Below are positions 41,694 to 53,090 of a stretch of DNA of 64,000 nucleotides, piece after piece. The notes beneath the pieces are model-generated. The model was not told where the DNA came from and ran no database searches. It saw nothing but the letters and a program-made list of their open reading frames with translations. The first letter of the stretch is position 1, and each line of letters starts with the position of its first letter. The DNA is from Diabrotica undecimpunctata (taxonomy: Eukaryota > Arthropoda > Insecta > Coleoptera > Chrysomelidae). Location of the stretch: contig NC_092808.1 of assembly GCF_040954645.1 (NCBI RefSeq), positions 13,755,883-13,819,882 of the forward strand, written 5' to 3'. The position numbers were made by a program, and so were the translations under genes.

Positions 41694-41963
41694 GTAAGTT
41701 AAATATGTATTATTTAGTTTATTTACTTTCTTGAAGCTTAAGTTTATATTTTTTGAAAAAACTTTCTTGGGAATTCGTTCATTTAAAACTACACTCAGAT
41801 GCAAAAAAATACAGCGGGGAAAATTTTGGTCAAATTCAAAGTATTTCAATTTTTTTTATTTTTAGCCCTATTTTGCTGATTTTTCTATCACACTGTGTAA
41901 AAATTTATAAATTTTAATTTAGTGTAGTGACATTTTTAATAAAATTTTGTATTTGACTTATTA

Positions 41964-43607
41964 TACGGGGTTAATCGAAAGGTGTTTTTTTATCCTAACT
42001 TTGAAACAGCCTATGGAATAATTCCGTTAGCGGATTTTCGTAAAACCTTGTTTTTCGGTTGCAACTATGTCTTCTAAGAATTATGTGTTTCATGTGAAAA
42101 TATGGATTGGTTCATTTTTAGGAGCGAAATGACTTGGCCACCCAGTATTTACGACTTTCACTATTATTACCAGTATCGTTTGTATTAATTTGTAATACGA
42201 CGATGGGGACTTTGGTAACTGATATCGAAGGAATGTCATATCGACTTCGCAGAAGCACTGTATTTAAATAATGCTTAAAAGCAACGACATGATCTTGGTT
42301 TTAATGAATATTGATAATAATAACAAAACATAAAAAACAACTTAAATGTAACTTACTCAAAATAACAAAGGAAAACTACTAAAAAATAACTTAATACTTT
42401 GTATTGCCTCCCCTAGCCTCTATAACTGCCTGTACACGTCGGCTCATGCTGTCTATGAGGTTGCGAATATCATATTGCTGGATGTTTTGCCATTCCTCTT
42501 CTAGAGCCAAGCGAAGATCGTTAATTGAGGCTGGTGCGACTTCGCGACCTCCAATATTTCTACCAAGCATGTCTTAAACGTGCTATATTGGGTTCAGATC
42601 TGGCGAACACGCTGACCAGTTCATTTTATTAATACCAACTTCCTCTAAATATTGCGTGACATACACTGCAGAGTGGGGTCGCGCATTATCTTGCATTAAT
42701 AGAAAATCATCGCCGATATATTGAGAAAAGGGTACTACGTGATTCCTTCAACCCTTAATAAATACCAATTCAGTGTGCGTCTCTCGTGATATTCCTCTCC
42801 ATACCATCACCGAACCCCTCCATGGCTAACGCGGGGACTGAAAGCGCACTCCGCAAATCTCTCTCCAGTTCGACGCCATACTCGTTGTCTCACATCTGAT
42901 GAGTGAAAATAGTATCTCGACTCATCCGTAAAAACAACATCACTCCATTTTCCTAAATTCCAATGCAAATGTTCCTTGGAAAATAGTAGTCTAGCCACTA
43001 TTTGCCGTGGAAGTAATTTGGGCCCAGTTGCTGGTCTGCAACTTTGCACACCAAATTCATGTAATCTTCGACGAACTGTAAATACACTTACATTATTACC
43101 TCGAACCTCTTAAAGCTGATTTCTTGTTTACACCGCTGTTAAATGACGATCCCGCAAAACGTTTACTCGTATAAAACGATCATCTAAAGCGGAAGCCACT
43201 TCCCGCTTTACGCTTGTTTGTTCCAGTTCGTATAAAACGTTCCCCTACCCTTTGGATGGTAGAGCGATGAGTGTGTAGTACTCTAGCCACATATTCATAA
43301 TTTCGCCCATCTTCAACCAGAGCAACGGCTTTCGCACAATTTTTGACACTAAGAACCATGATCAATCATAGGTAACCAAATGTAAGTATCAATATGACAT
43401 AATGATAACAGCCACATCGTCGTATTACAAAATAACTCCAAAATAATCATAATTAAAAATGTCCTAAATTGTGGATGGCAAATTTATTTGGCTCTAAAAA
43501 ATGAACCAAGGCATTTTTTGACATAAAACAAAAAACACAATGCTGGAATTATTCCACAAGTTGTTTCTAAGTTAGGATAATAAAACCACGTGTTGATTAA
43601 GCCCGTA
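41964..43607 (-). mobile_element. Tc1-like element with long inverted ends, degenerate transposase
   Basis: Long inverted repeats (over 200 bp, beginning TACGGG and sharing TATCCTAACTT, GGAATAATTCC and TTTGTAATACGACGATG) flank a minus-strand Tc1-like transposase. Visible parts are the N-terminal helix-turn-helix (NYEYVARVLHTHRSTIQRVG, 43180-43365) and QIVARLLFSKEHLHW with VVFTDESRYYFHSSD (first catalytic Asp, 42807-43049). The C-terminal region is in broken frames and includes RSEPNIA and a DD34E-type region. Length 1.64 kb is normal for Tc1. Frameshifts make it inactive. Confidence 0.88.
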
Positions 43608-43689
43608 CAATAAATTAAATATAAAATTTTATCAAAAAACTGTATATAATCCTAAACCCATTTACCCTAAGGTTTCGGGTGTAATGTCT

Positions 43690-46300
43690 TTAGTTACTTG
43701 CATGTACAATTTTTCTCCATTGCTTCTTATTCTTTGCTTGGTTTCTTGCTTGTTCTTTGCTGATTCCTCGTGTCTCTACGATTGAGGTTACATTATCATC
43801 CAATGTCTTCATTGGCCTGCCTTTTGGTCTCTTGATTTGTCGTCTGGCCTCCCATACTTTCTTAACTGGTCTTTCTTGATTCATTCTAACCATGTGTCCA
43901 TACCATCTCACTTGGGCCTCTTTAATTTTCTTAATAATTAGTTGGACCTTAAGATGTTCTCTGACTGCCTCATTTCTAATCCTGTCTAAACTGATTATAT
44001 CTATTATTCTTCTAAGAAACTTCATTTCTATGCTCTGTATTTTCGATTTTAATTTATCAGTATTTGTAATTATCGACTTGTTCAAGTGTATTTCCGTTAA
44101 GTGTTATCTTCGTTTGTTTTCTATTTTTTTCACATACCATTACTTTCGTCTTTTCATTATTGATCCTGAAATTTCGTTTAGTTAGTGCAGCGTTCTATAC
44201 TTGCAAATTTCGATTGAGTGCTTCTTCATTTATCCCAAATATCACTAGATTGTCTGCGTATGCACACACTGAGATCCACACTGCTTCTAGATTTCTATGT
44301 CCGGCATATAATTTCAATGTTTCTGCTCTAGTTTCTTTAATTATATCATCCAAGACAATGTTAAACAATATTTGGGCCTAGAACTCCTCCTTGACGTAGA
44401 CCCTTATTTACTATGAACTCTTCGGATTCCATATTATCAGTTCTGATTTTGTTCCTTGTATGTCTAGATATACTCATGATGGCTTGCCTGAGTTTGATTT
44501 TCACACCTTTCTTTTTTAAACATATGTCAATCACCTTCCTTGGAATACTATCAAATGCCTTTTCTAAGTCTATAAAGGCTTGGTATAACTCAGTGCTTGA
44601 GTTCCGTGCGTTTTGTATTAGTTTCTTGATAGTAAAAATGTGATCTTGGATACTTCTGCCTTTTCTGAATCCACTCTGTGATTGTTTCATTTTAGAATCA
44701 ACTTCTTCTAAAAGACGTTTTTCTAGTATTCTCTCATATACTTTGGATGGGATGCTCAGTAGTGTTATTCCTCTGTAGTTACTATATTCGCGTCTGTCTC
44801 CCTTTTTGAAAATGGGTAGAATAACTCCCACTTCCCAATATTTTTGTATTTGGCACTCACTCCATGTCCTATTACATACTTTTGTTAGCAGTTCAATGCC
44901 CTTGTCACCCATGTTTTTAATCATTTCTGCTGTGATTTTATCAATTCCAGCCGCCTTACCTTTCTTAAGCTTTTGTATGATTTCTTTTGTTTCTGCTATA
45001 GTTATTTCGTCTTGAATTTGGTCTTCTTGCTTTACCTCTTTTGATTCTTCTGTGATAATGTCTACATCGTTTTGGATATTCAGTAGATCCTCGAAATATT
45101 GCTTCCATCTATCTAGGATGTGGTCATTGTCATACAGTAATTGTCCTTCTTTGTCCCTTATTTGCTTTGGTGTTTATGGAGCCTTTTAAATTCTTCAGTG
45201 TTTTAAAGAATAACTTTTCGTTAGAGTGGTAGTCTTCTTCCATCTTGTTTCCGAATTCTTCCTAACTTTTCCGTTTCGCTGCTAGTACCATATCTTTGAC
45301 TTTGATTCTTTGCAGTTTGTATATTTGGCAGTTGTCTGCGGTTCCGTTCCTTAAATAATTTTTCCAAGCTATCTTCTTGGACTTCACTTCTGCTTTTATT
45401 TCATTGTTCCACCAGTTTGTACACTTTTTGCTTCTGTTATTTCTTGTTATTCCGCATACTTGTTTACCACCGTTCAGGAGTGCTTCTTTTAGTATTTGCC
45501 AATTTTGGTCTAAGTCACAGTCATGTTCAGCGTGCTCTGTTAGGTAGTTTTAACGTAGTTTTCAAACTTCTTTGCTGTCTCCTTGTCTGCTAGCTTATGT
45601 GACCTGATTACTTCTATAGTGGGTGTATCATGAGCTTTACTGGTCTCTTTTAAGAGACTCTCTTTAAGAGACTTTACTTCTCTCTGGTTTTCTTGGTCTC
45701 TTTCGTTATTGATTCTTGTCGCACTCCTAAGCTGGTCCTGGCTACAACTAGATAGTGGTCACTATATATTTCAGCTCCTCGTTTTACTCTTACGTCTTTA
45801 ATAAATTGCCTCGATGATCTATTTACTAACACATAGTCTATGATGGATCTTTCGCCTCTACTTTTGACTTCTCTTATATATTTATGTAGATCTTTGTGTT
45901 TAAAAAATGTCTTCATTATTATTAAATTACTTTCTCTGCATATATCAATAATACCTTCCCCATTGTCATTTTTATTTCTTCTCCATATGGTCCTAATACA
46001 TCTTGGGTATGTTCATCTCTTACACCCACTCGACCATTTAGATCCCCTAGTACTATAGTATTCTTCTAAACTGTCTATTATTTCTGAGGCCTTATTCCAG
46101 AATTGGTCTTTGCTAGCTGCTCTTTCGTCATCATTTATTCCATACATAACGATGATATTGACTAGTTTGTGTTCCGCAGTTACGTCTTATCTTCAGAATT
46201 CTTTCCGAAATGCATTCCCAATCTTGAATATTCTTTATTAGGTTACTGTGTATCAGGCAGCCTACCCCTTCTTTTGCCCTTTCGACTGACTATACCAAAT
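43690..46300 (-). mobile_element. RTE-like LINE, long but degenerate
   Basis: Read on the minus strand from 46300, endonuclease pieces come first (EGVGCLIHSNLIKNIQDWEC, then frame 45674-45916 with HKYIREVKSRGERSIIDYVL and YSDHYLVVAR). The reverse transcriptase follows (44361-44924: WEVGVILPIFKKGDRREYSN, NYRGITLL, QSGFRKGRSIQDHIFTI, YQAFIDLEKAFDSIP, KGLRQGGVLGPNIV). The C-terminus (43690-44085) has LKSKIQSIEMKFLRRIID, QVRWYGHMVRMN and RPKGRPMKTL. The YADD region near 44280 is out of frame. It is disabled by several frameshifts and 5'-truncated. Confidence 0.9.
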
Positions 46301-46420
46301 TAACATTTATAAATTTATACACAGTGTGCTAAAATAATCATCTAAATAGGGCTAAAAACAAAAAAAAATGAATTTGACCAAAATTTTCTCCGTTGCGTTC
46401 TTTTTTTGCATCTGAGTGTA

Positions 46421-47729
46421 GTTATTGTTAAAAGCATTTTATTTATTCATGAGTTGACTTTTCGACAGGTATCAAAAATTATCAAAACCATACAATAGAA
46501 CTCGCCATTAGAATACCGGTTACAGGAATATCCCGGCTTAAGGAATAGAAATTTGAGGTCACGAAACGTTTCCATTTACTCCTTAATAAATTTATCGTAT
46601 ACACGAATGCATTTTAATATAACAATACCACTATTTACTGCAGAATTGCTTTGAATTTAAATAAATTTAAATTGTGTTGATTGTTTTTGTATATTTAATC
46701 TATTTTGTTTTATTTTTAGTAAGCAATACATAAATCACTATTTTATGCCAAAATGAGTTACTTGTAAATTAATTTTAATTATTTTAAATATAGTTACTGA
46801 TTTTTATAAAAATCAGTCCTTACGAAATCTATTAAAACCTTCTCACCTTCCATGTATACATTTAGTAAATGAGGTTTAAAGCAAAATCGAATAAATCCAC
46901 TAAAACGGATTTTTGGGAATTGGTTTTGCTTGAAATAACTGGATTTATTTCATTTTGCTCACAACTTTATTAGCAAAAATTAACACAAGTATTATTTTTA
47001 TTAGTAATACAAAAAAAGGCATATGGCCTTTGTTAGAATAACAGCACATCCAATTTAAATATAAAGTGCAAACTCTTCTTCTAGACAGTCACATTCATTT
47101 CTTAGCTCTTCTTCTTCTTGAGTATGTCCTTCTTCCTCAGTATGTTCAACTTGATTATTTTCACATAATAGATTCGTACACCACAAAAAAATTTCGTCAT
47201 TTTTCTACTCCTTTCCAAATTGTTTTTTTCCAGAAGTTTTTGGACACTTTTTATCTTCTTTAGTAGAATAGCACTTCGCAGGTATACTTCCGATAGCAAA
47301 ATTTTTTTTAATGACTTTCCCCTTTGGATTATTGCTCGCCTAATTTCCGATTGGACTTTAAATCGATAATGCTAAAAGCATGAAATAAAAATTTTAATTT
47401 CTTTAATTTTTTTGAATGTGTATCTTTTCCAAACAGATTCTTTTTAAGTCTGATATTCCAACAATATTGTTAAGGTTATTTTTTTTAATTCCTGATATCA
47501 AATTTTTCCAGTCTTGGCCACTAATGAAATTTTCGTAAAAAGTAGATTTATTCGGTATTGCTTGAAACCCCCTTAAATTATAATTGACGCTGAATTTGTC
47601 ATTGATTAGTGGGATATAGGAGCTCTATTTTGTGTTTAGATCGGATGCTCATAATCTTTAATATTGTGTAATTGTCTAAAGCAAACGAGACTTTTGCTAA
47701 ATAGTAAGCAATTCAAATATTTGTTTAAG
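46421..47729. other. GH16 intron 1 remainder
   Basis: AT-rich intron. Around 47050-47300 the minus strand has an acidic, Glu-rich reading (TEEEGHTQEEEEL) that might be a decayed transposase tail, but no diagnostic motif is present. Confidence 0.4.
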
Positions 47730-47887
47730 AGCAACCAGCAGTTCCAGCAGTATCTTAATAATAGAAGCAACACCTTTGTTAGAGATGGTGTTTTGCACCT
47801 AAGACCAACTTTGCTCGCTGATGATAACGGAGAAGGATTCCTCTATAATGGAACAATTAATGTTAATGGAGCCTTCCCGAATGAACA
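47730..47887 (+). CDS. GH16 beta-1,3-glucanase exon 2
   Basis: The exon follows TTGTTTAAG and ends at CA|GTAAGT (phase 2). It encodes FQQYLNNRSNTFVRDGVLHL and RPTLLADDNGEGFLYNGTIN, a conserved early GH16 segment of insect beta-1,3-glucanases and beta-glucan-binding proteins. Frame joins exon 1 (phase 0) and exon 3. The acceptor choice (AAG|AGC) was set by phase; it gives residues ASNQQ at the junction. Confidence 0.9.
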
Positions 47888-48078
47888 GTAAGTGTGAATA
47901 AAATATTTTTACCTTTTAAAAATCAATTTTACGTAACTAAGACAGTGTTAGGATTAACTGAACCAATACCGAACATAAAAACCATTCACGAAACTCTATA
48001 GAAGAAAGAAAGAGACATGGATGTCTGAACAAATGCAATAGTTAGAAATAATAATCACAACAAGAAACTGTTCGAATA
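47888..48078. other. GH16 intron 2 start
   Basis: Short AT-rich spacer before the mariner end; nothing recognised. Confidence 0.5.
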
Positions 48079-49580
48079 TACAGGGTGTTTCAAAAAGCTA
48101 TGTCATTAATTAAATCACGCATTCCGGGGATAAAAATAAATTGATTGAATCCAACTTACCTTAGTACAAAAGTTACAGCCCTTTGAAGTTACAAAATACA
48201 AATTGTTTTTTTGCATTATCTCCAAAACTACTTGACATTTTGTAATAAAAATGGACACGTTACTTTCTTGTTCTCAAAGCATTTTTCATACAAAAGAAAC
48301 AACAAAATCTAAGCGCACAAAAAAATTTTAAGGAGGGTGTGCAGCCCTAAATCCCCCCAAACTTTTGAGTACGTTCAAATCAAATGAATTGTGGCATCAT
48401 TAGTTTAACACATTATTTTTAAAACTTTTTTGCCTGTTATCACTTTTTCGAAAAACTAGTTTTTTCTAGTTGGCCATAAAATTACAATTAGTTTCTACGG
48501 ATACAATAATTACAAACAGTTCAATCAATAATAGACAATAATTTGAAGCTATCATTTATTGTGTGAATAAGACTAATATTAAAAATTTTGATATTACAAT
48601 GGCCTACACATTTCAGGAAATGGCAGATATGCATTTAACCCCAATCGAAATACACCCGATAGACGATTATATCTGACCATTGATCGTCGTTTACGGAAAA
48701 CGGGTACATTCCAACCGCAAGTTGCTGGCAAAAGTGGTCGTCCAATAATGGATGCAATGATGAAAGCATTTTAGAAATCATTGAAGAAGTCCCTGGAACA
48801 AGTACAAGGGTAATAGCTGCTGAACTAAATGTTCCTCACGTAAGAGTTTGGAGGCGTTTGAAGGATCAGCTGCTTAAATCCTATCACTTAACAACGGTTC
48901 AAGAGTTATTGGTTGAAGATTATCCTAAAAGGATTGGATTTTGCGATTGGTTGTTAATGGAAAACACTCGAAATATTAATTTTATTAAAAATATTTTGTT
49001 TACCGACGAGGCTACCTTCAGTAGAAATGGAATAATAAGCCATCATAACGAGCACATTTGGGCCGACGAAAATCTTCATTCCAAAAAAACGACTCATCAC
49101 CAAAGGACTTTCAAAGTTAATGTTTGGACAGGAATTGTGGATAACAATCTAATAGGCCCAGTATTTCTTTCCAACAATTTAAATGGTGATAATTATTTGC
49201 AGTTCTTGGCAAACGATTTACAAGAGTATTTGGAAGGAGTGAATATTGCAATAAGGCAAAATTTGTGGTTTTTACAAAATGGCGCTTCACCGCATTACAG
49301 TAATGAAGTCCGGGAATACCTTTGCAGGCAGTATCCTGGTCAGTGGATTGGAAGGGGTCGTGACGCACCTATTTCTTGGCCACCCAGAAATTCAGGTCTT
49401 AACCCCATGGACTTTTGCTTTTGGGGGCTTATAAAAGAGAAAGTGTATTCTGTAACAATAGAAGACGAACAACAATTAAGGGTTAGAATAATTGAAGCAG
49501 CAAATCAATTTTGTCAGAAAAATATGATTTTTCAGCGGTTAAAGCGGCTTAAAGAGTTTTACTTAAAGGCCAGTATTTGA
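48079..49580 (+). pseudogene. mariner transposase, one long frame, catalytic residues lost
   Basis: A left terminal repeat, TACAGGGTGTTTCAAAAAGC at 48079, precedes a transposase. Its N-terminus (MAYTFQEMADMHL at 48600) is frameshifted, and a 240-codon frame (48858-49580) covers the rest. It includes NILFTDEATFSRNG (first Asp present), WTGIVDNNLIGPVFL and LWFLQNGASPHYSNEV, where the family QDGAPPH Asp is Asn, and ISWPPRNSGLNPMDFCFWGL, where the SPDLNP Asp is Gly. So two of three catalytic Asp residues are gone although the frame is long. No right terminal repeat was found before exon 3. Confidence 0.9.
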
Positions 49581-49618
49581 CTACAAAACCCAAAACATCC
49601 ATATTTTGGGTTTTGTAG
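49581..49618. repeat. perfect 15-bp hairpin before GH16 exon 3
   Basis: CTACAAAACCCAAAA, an 8-nt loop and TTTTGGGTTTTGTAG form a perfect stem directly after the mariner stop codon. It ends 47 bp upstream of the exon 3 start. It may be a relic of the mariner end or an intronic structure near the splice site. Confidence 0.88.
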
Positions 49619-49665
49619 CCAAATATTTTATTTGATAATTATTTGCATATTCTGGCTTATTTTAG

Positions 49666-49829
49666 GTGTACCATTCCTGGATATGATGGCTGCCTTAGAA
49701 CGGGAAACGACACTATAATATTAAATCCTATTAAAAGTGCCAGAATCCATACTGCATATTCTTTCTCTTTTAAATACGGAAGAGTGGAAGCCAAAGTCAA
49801 AGTCCCATTGGGTGACTGGCTATGGCCAG
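49666..49829 (+). CDS. GH16 beta-1,3-glucanase exon 3
   Basis: The exon follows TTATTTTAG and ends at G|GTAAGA. It encodes CTIPGYDGCLRTGNDTIILN, KSARIHTAYSFSFKYGRVEA and KVKVPLGDWLWPA, the conserved GH16 core strands with the Y-G-R-x-E-x-K motif just ahead of the catalytic loop. It contains two cysteines likely to pair. Confidence 0.95.
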
Positions 49830-51140
49830 GTAAGAGATGATAAATTTGATTTAATATGATACGGCAAGCACCAAATGTATAAAGGTGTGTCGAATCAATT
49901 TTAAATGGCTCAATTTAGCGCTATTTGTTACGTAAATAAGCGACAGTGGCAATAGTGAGCGGCGCAAATCTATAACAGTAAATAACACTTCTTTATCGTA
50001 ACTACAATCAAATATCACAATTGTAGAAAGGGATTGATGTTTTAATTATTTTTCCATCGACCATCCATTTATGATTAATTTTAACACCCTCAAAATCATT
50101 GATTAATGACCCCTATTAATGAATGATTTTCTATTAATGAACGATTTCATTATAGGCAATACAACATACATTGCTTGTATAAATTAATTTAACCACATTT
50201 AACGCTTTGTGATTGGCAGTTACCTGTGGTGTAGGCAACCAAACATACCTATTTATATTCCCACTAAAAAATTATTTAAAATGAAGTAGCCGCTGTAAGT
50301 ACTGTCTGTCATTGTATGTCATTATCTATCGTTAAGTAAATAAAACTTTAAACTAAGATATTTTTATTTCTAAAAAGTACGGCCGACGGAAAAGTTTTGT
50401 AACGAACTCGTGAATTAAAATGGCGATTAACAATCACGAACATTAACGCACTCGCTTCGCTCGCGCGTCAATATATCTCAATTGTTAATCGCCCTTATTA
50501 ATACACTTGTTGGTTAGATAACTATTAAACTTCAGTAAAATTGGACGTTTACCCTATAGAAAAAATATTTTTGTTTCGACAAAAGAAGAAAATTTAATTA
50601 CTATTTAATAAACAAATTAGAGGATTATTGCAGAATCTGTTAAATCTCTTAAAAATTGACAAAAATCTTCTTCTTTTGACTGTTAAAAGAATATGCGTTG
50701 AGATCGAAGAGATCTCATTTCAATAATTTGACTGGTCTATATTTGCACTGTTCAAATAATTTGGCAAAGATTTGAGTTCTAAGAAAAATGTAAGGTTGTC
50801 AGCGTGTATGATTTAATTTGAAGTTTTCTGCAATGTTGTAGTTAATATCTTTCTCTAACGGTAGATAATGTGTGCGATCAACAACATCATCGCAAATTAC
50901 GGCGATATAACTGTTAACAACGCCATTGTTCGGGTAACAATTTTATTGTCTGTTATCTGTATGTCGGTTTCATAAGCGTACAGACAGGAGTTTCATAAGC
51001 GCACTGACAGAGCATTCATAAAGCAAAGAACAGAATTATTTGTAGTATTATTACTAGGGAAGGAGCTTTTACGTTTATTTTTTTTTAATTGAGAGTATAT
51101 GTCAATTTGGTGATAAATAATAAATATTACTGACAGTAGT
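49830..51140. other. GH16 intron 3, repeats but no gene
   Basis: AT-rich intron. It contains an inverted repeat around 50422-50493 and three imperfect direct repeats of TTCATAAGCG at about 50969, 50991 and 51013. No coding region is supported. Confidence 0.5.
50397..50510. repeat. inverted repeat with CG-rich loop
   Basis: GGCGATTAACAAT at 50422-50434 is matched by ATTGTTAATCGCC at 50481-50493. The loop contains the locally unusual CACTCGCTTCGCTCGCGCG. This looks like a MITE-derived hairpin. Confidence 0.55.
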
Positions 51141-51197
51141 ATAGTGAACCGTGTATGAAAAAAAAAACGTCACAATTTAACACGCGAAGAAAAAACT

Positions 51198-51870
51198 ATG
51201 ATTGGAAATGTATTTGAAGGACTTCGAGCCAGAGAACAAAATATAAATGTAAGTGATGTAGTTACATTATGTAGTACTTTGACAAAAGTTTCCGAAACTA
51301 GTGAGTACAGAGTAATTAAAACAGACTATGAAACAAACGATAACATTAGTTCGAAGGTTGAGACAAGAGGAAGGAGACAAATAAAATTGGATGATACAAC
51401 CAAACAGGCCATTCGTCGTGCAGAACATGAATTTTGTTTCAAAAAGGAATTACCAATTATAAAACAATTGCTTCTTCTCTTCAATCTAATGAAAATATTT
51501 CAAAAATATCGTGAAAAGTGGTGTTAAAAAGAGAAAAACAAGATCGGATGCTGGAAAACCTAAACAAATTAATATCGTGACTGCTAAATCTTTAAGAAAT
51601 TTGGTTTACGAGGAATACAAAAAAAATGTAATACGAACAATTGATATTATATACACCAAGCTTGTTGCGATGGGAAGAAGCTGCCCTAAAACCACTTTAC
51701 GTAGACGGCTGAAAAAAATTGAGTTTAAATACAAAATCGTTAATAAACGGGTGGCTATTACGGAAAGTAAGAGGATAGTATACTGGCGTTTAGATTATTT
51801 AAAAAAAATTCAAGAATACCGAGACCAACAGCGGACTAATCTTTTAGCTAGTATAGACCGTAGCGGGCAT
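51198..51870 (+). pseudogene. Tc1/mariner-superfamily transposase, N-terminal fragment
   Basis: Two overlapping + frames (51198-51527 and 51511-51954) encode a helix-turn-helix region. It includes RGRRQIKLDDTTKQAIRRAE, a KSLRNLVYEEYKKN block, CPKTTLRRRLKKIEFKYKIV and ESKRIVYWRLDYLKKIQEYR. The last block is closely like IVCWRRDYLRTIKKYREEGK of the transposase at 56404, placing it in the same family. It stops just where the catalytic domain (YLDETW) would start. It sits in GH16 intron 3. Confidence 0.75.
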
Positions 51871-52060
51871 GCTATATACTCAATAGTATATGCAGTCTTT
51901 TGTATAAATAACATACTTATTATTGTATTCACGACAGGTATGTTTCCCACATAAAAAATACATAAATCACCAAATAAAAAAAGTCCTAACAACATATCTT
52001 TCTAAACTTCATAAATTAAAGTTTTATATAAGTATTACAATCAGAATTTTTTTATTTTAG

Positions 52061-52668
52061 CTCTGTGGATGAAACCAAGATACAACGAATATTCAACCTG
52101 GCCTAGTTCGGGTGAAATAGACCTTTTGGAAAGTCGAGGAAATAGCCGTTTTATAAAAAGCGGAGTAAATATTGGAGTGGAACAAGTCGGCTGCACTTTA
52201 CACTGGGGGCCGTTCTCCTCGTTGAACCGATTTCCATTAACACATTACACACTGAACAATCCAGAAGGTTATCATAAAGAGTTTCATATCTATGAAATGT
52301 ATTGGAATACGACATCTATAACTTTTTCAATTGATAATACAGTTTTGGGTACTGTCACTCCTCCAGACGGAGGCTTTTGGGAACTTGGGAATTTCTCAAC
52401 TAACATAGAAAATCCTTGGGCAGCGGGAACCAGGATGGCACCTTTTGATCGAGAGTTTTACTTCATCATAAATCTTGCAGTAGGTGGTACCTCGTGGTTT
52501 TCAGATTTAGCTCAAAACGACGGTTATCCAAAGCCTTGGAAGAATACAGATGGTCGAGCAAGTATGACTGAATTCTGGGAGGCAAAAGATTTATGGATGC
52601 CAACTTGGAATATGACGACTGACAGTAGTCACTTTCAAATTGACTACATAAAAGTGTACGCGCTGTGA
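52061..52668 (+). CDS. GH16 beta-1,3-glucanase exon 4: catalytic region
   Basis: After TTATTTTAG, the exon encodes residues 179-380 ending at TGA 52668. The active site is WPSSGEIDLLESRGN with nucleophile E197, D199 and acid/base E202 all present, so the enzyme is predicted to hydrolyse beta-1,3-glucan. Beta-glucan-binding immune homologues lose these residues. Further GH16 signatures are VGCTLHWGP, HKEFHIYEMYWNTTSITFSI, MAPFDREFYFIINLAVGGTS and the C-terminal HFQIDYIKVYAL. The joined four-exon coding length is 1,143 nt (380 codons plus stop) with consistent phases. Confidence 0.97.
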
Positions 52669-52763
52669 ATAATTTTATTAAACATTTATAATTCAAACAA
52701 TACTTAATTTATTTATGTTATAGCTAGATAGTTTAATTTTTAAAAAATCTGTATATTTATTTA

Positions 52764-52769
52764 AATAAA
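52764..52769 (+). terminator. poly(A) signal of the GH16 gene
   Basis: AATAAA lies about 96 bp after the stop codon, within an AT-rich 3' UTR. It is the first canonical signal after the gene. Confidence 0.65.
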
Positions 52770-53090
52770 TTTTAAATTCTTGAAGATGATTTTCTTATTC
52801 TTCATCGTGACTTTGCTTTCCTGACCTTAAATACGAAATACATGATTTTACGGACAGAAATTGTCTACTTCACACTCTTGGTAATGTTTAATGATGTTAT
52901 TGTTGTGAATAACGGAACTCACTTTGCGAGACATGACATATCGATAGCTTGGATCCAAATGTGGCTAACTACAATTTTTCCATTTTTGAGCTATTTACAC
53001 AGTAAACCGCATAATTATTTTAAGTTTTGTTCCAAATGTGGTGAATTGCATTAATTTAAAAATTGGCGCCAGAATATATAGAACCATTAG
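52770..53090. other. no gene recognised
   Basis: 3' flank of the GH16 gene; AT-rich with no supported gene. Confidence 0.5.

Larger units (their letters stand above)
41790..46420. mobile_element. Tc1-like inverted-repeat element hosting two other elements
   Basis: TACACTCAGATGCAAAAAAA at 41790 and its complement ending at 46420 begin inverted repeats about 120 bp long (shared GAAAATTTTGGTCAAATTC, TTTTTAGCCCTATTT, ACACTGTGTA, AATTTATAAAT). Both ends start at TA. The interior now holds a Tc1-like element (41964-43607) and an RTE copy (43690-46300). No transposase of its own is seen, so it is probably a MITE or a gutted Tc1-like element in GH16 intron 1. Confidence 0.85.

Noticed and set aside
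47050..47300. Glu-rich minus-strand reading as a transposase tail
   Set aside because: No catalytic or DNA-binding motif in or near it.
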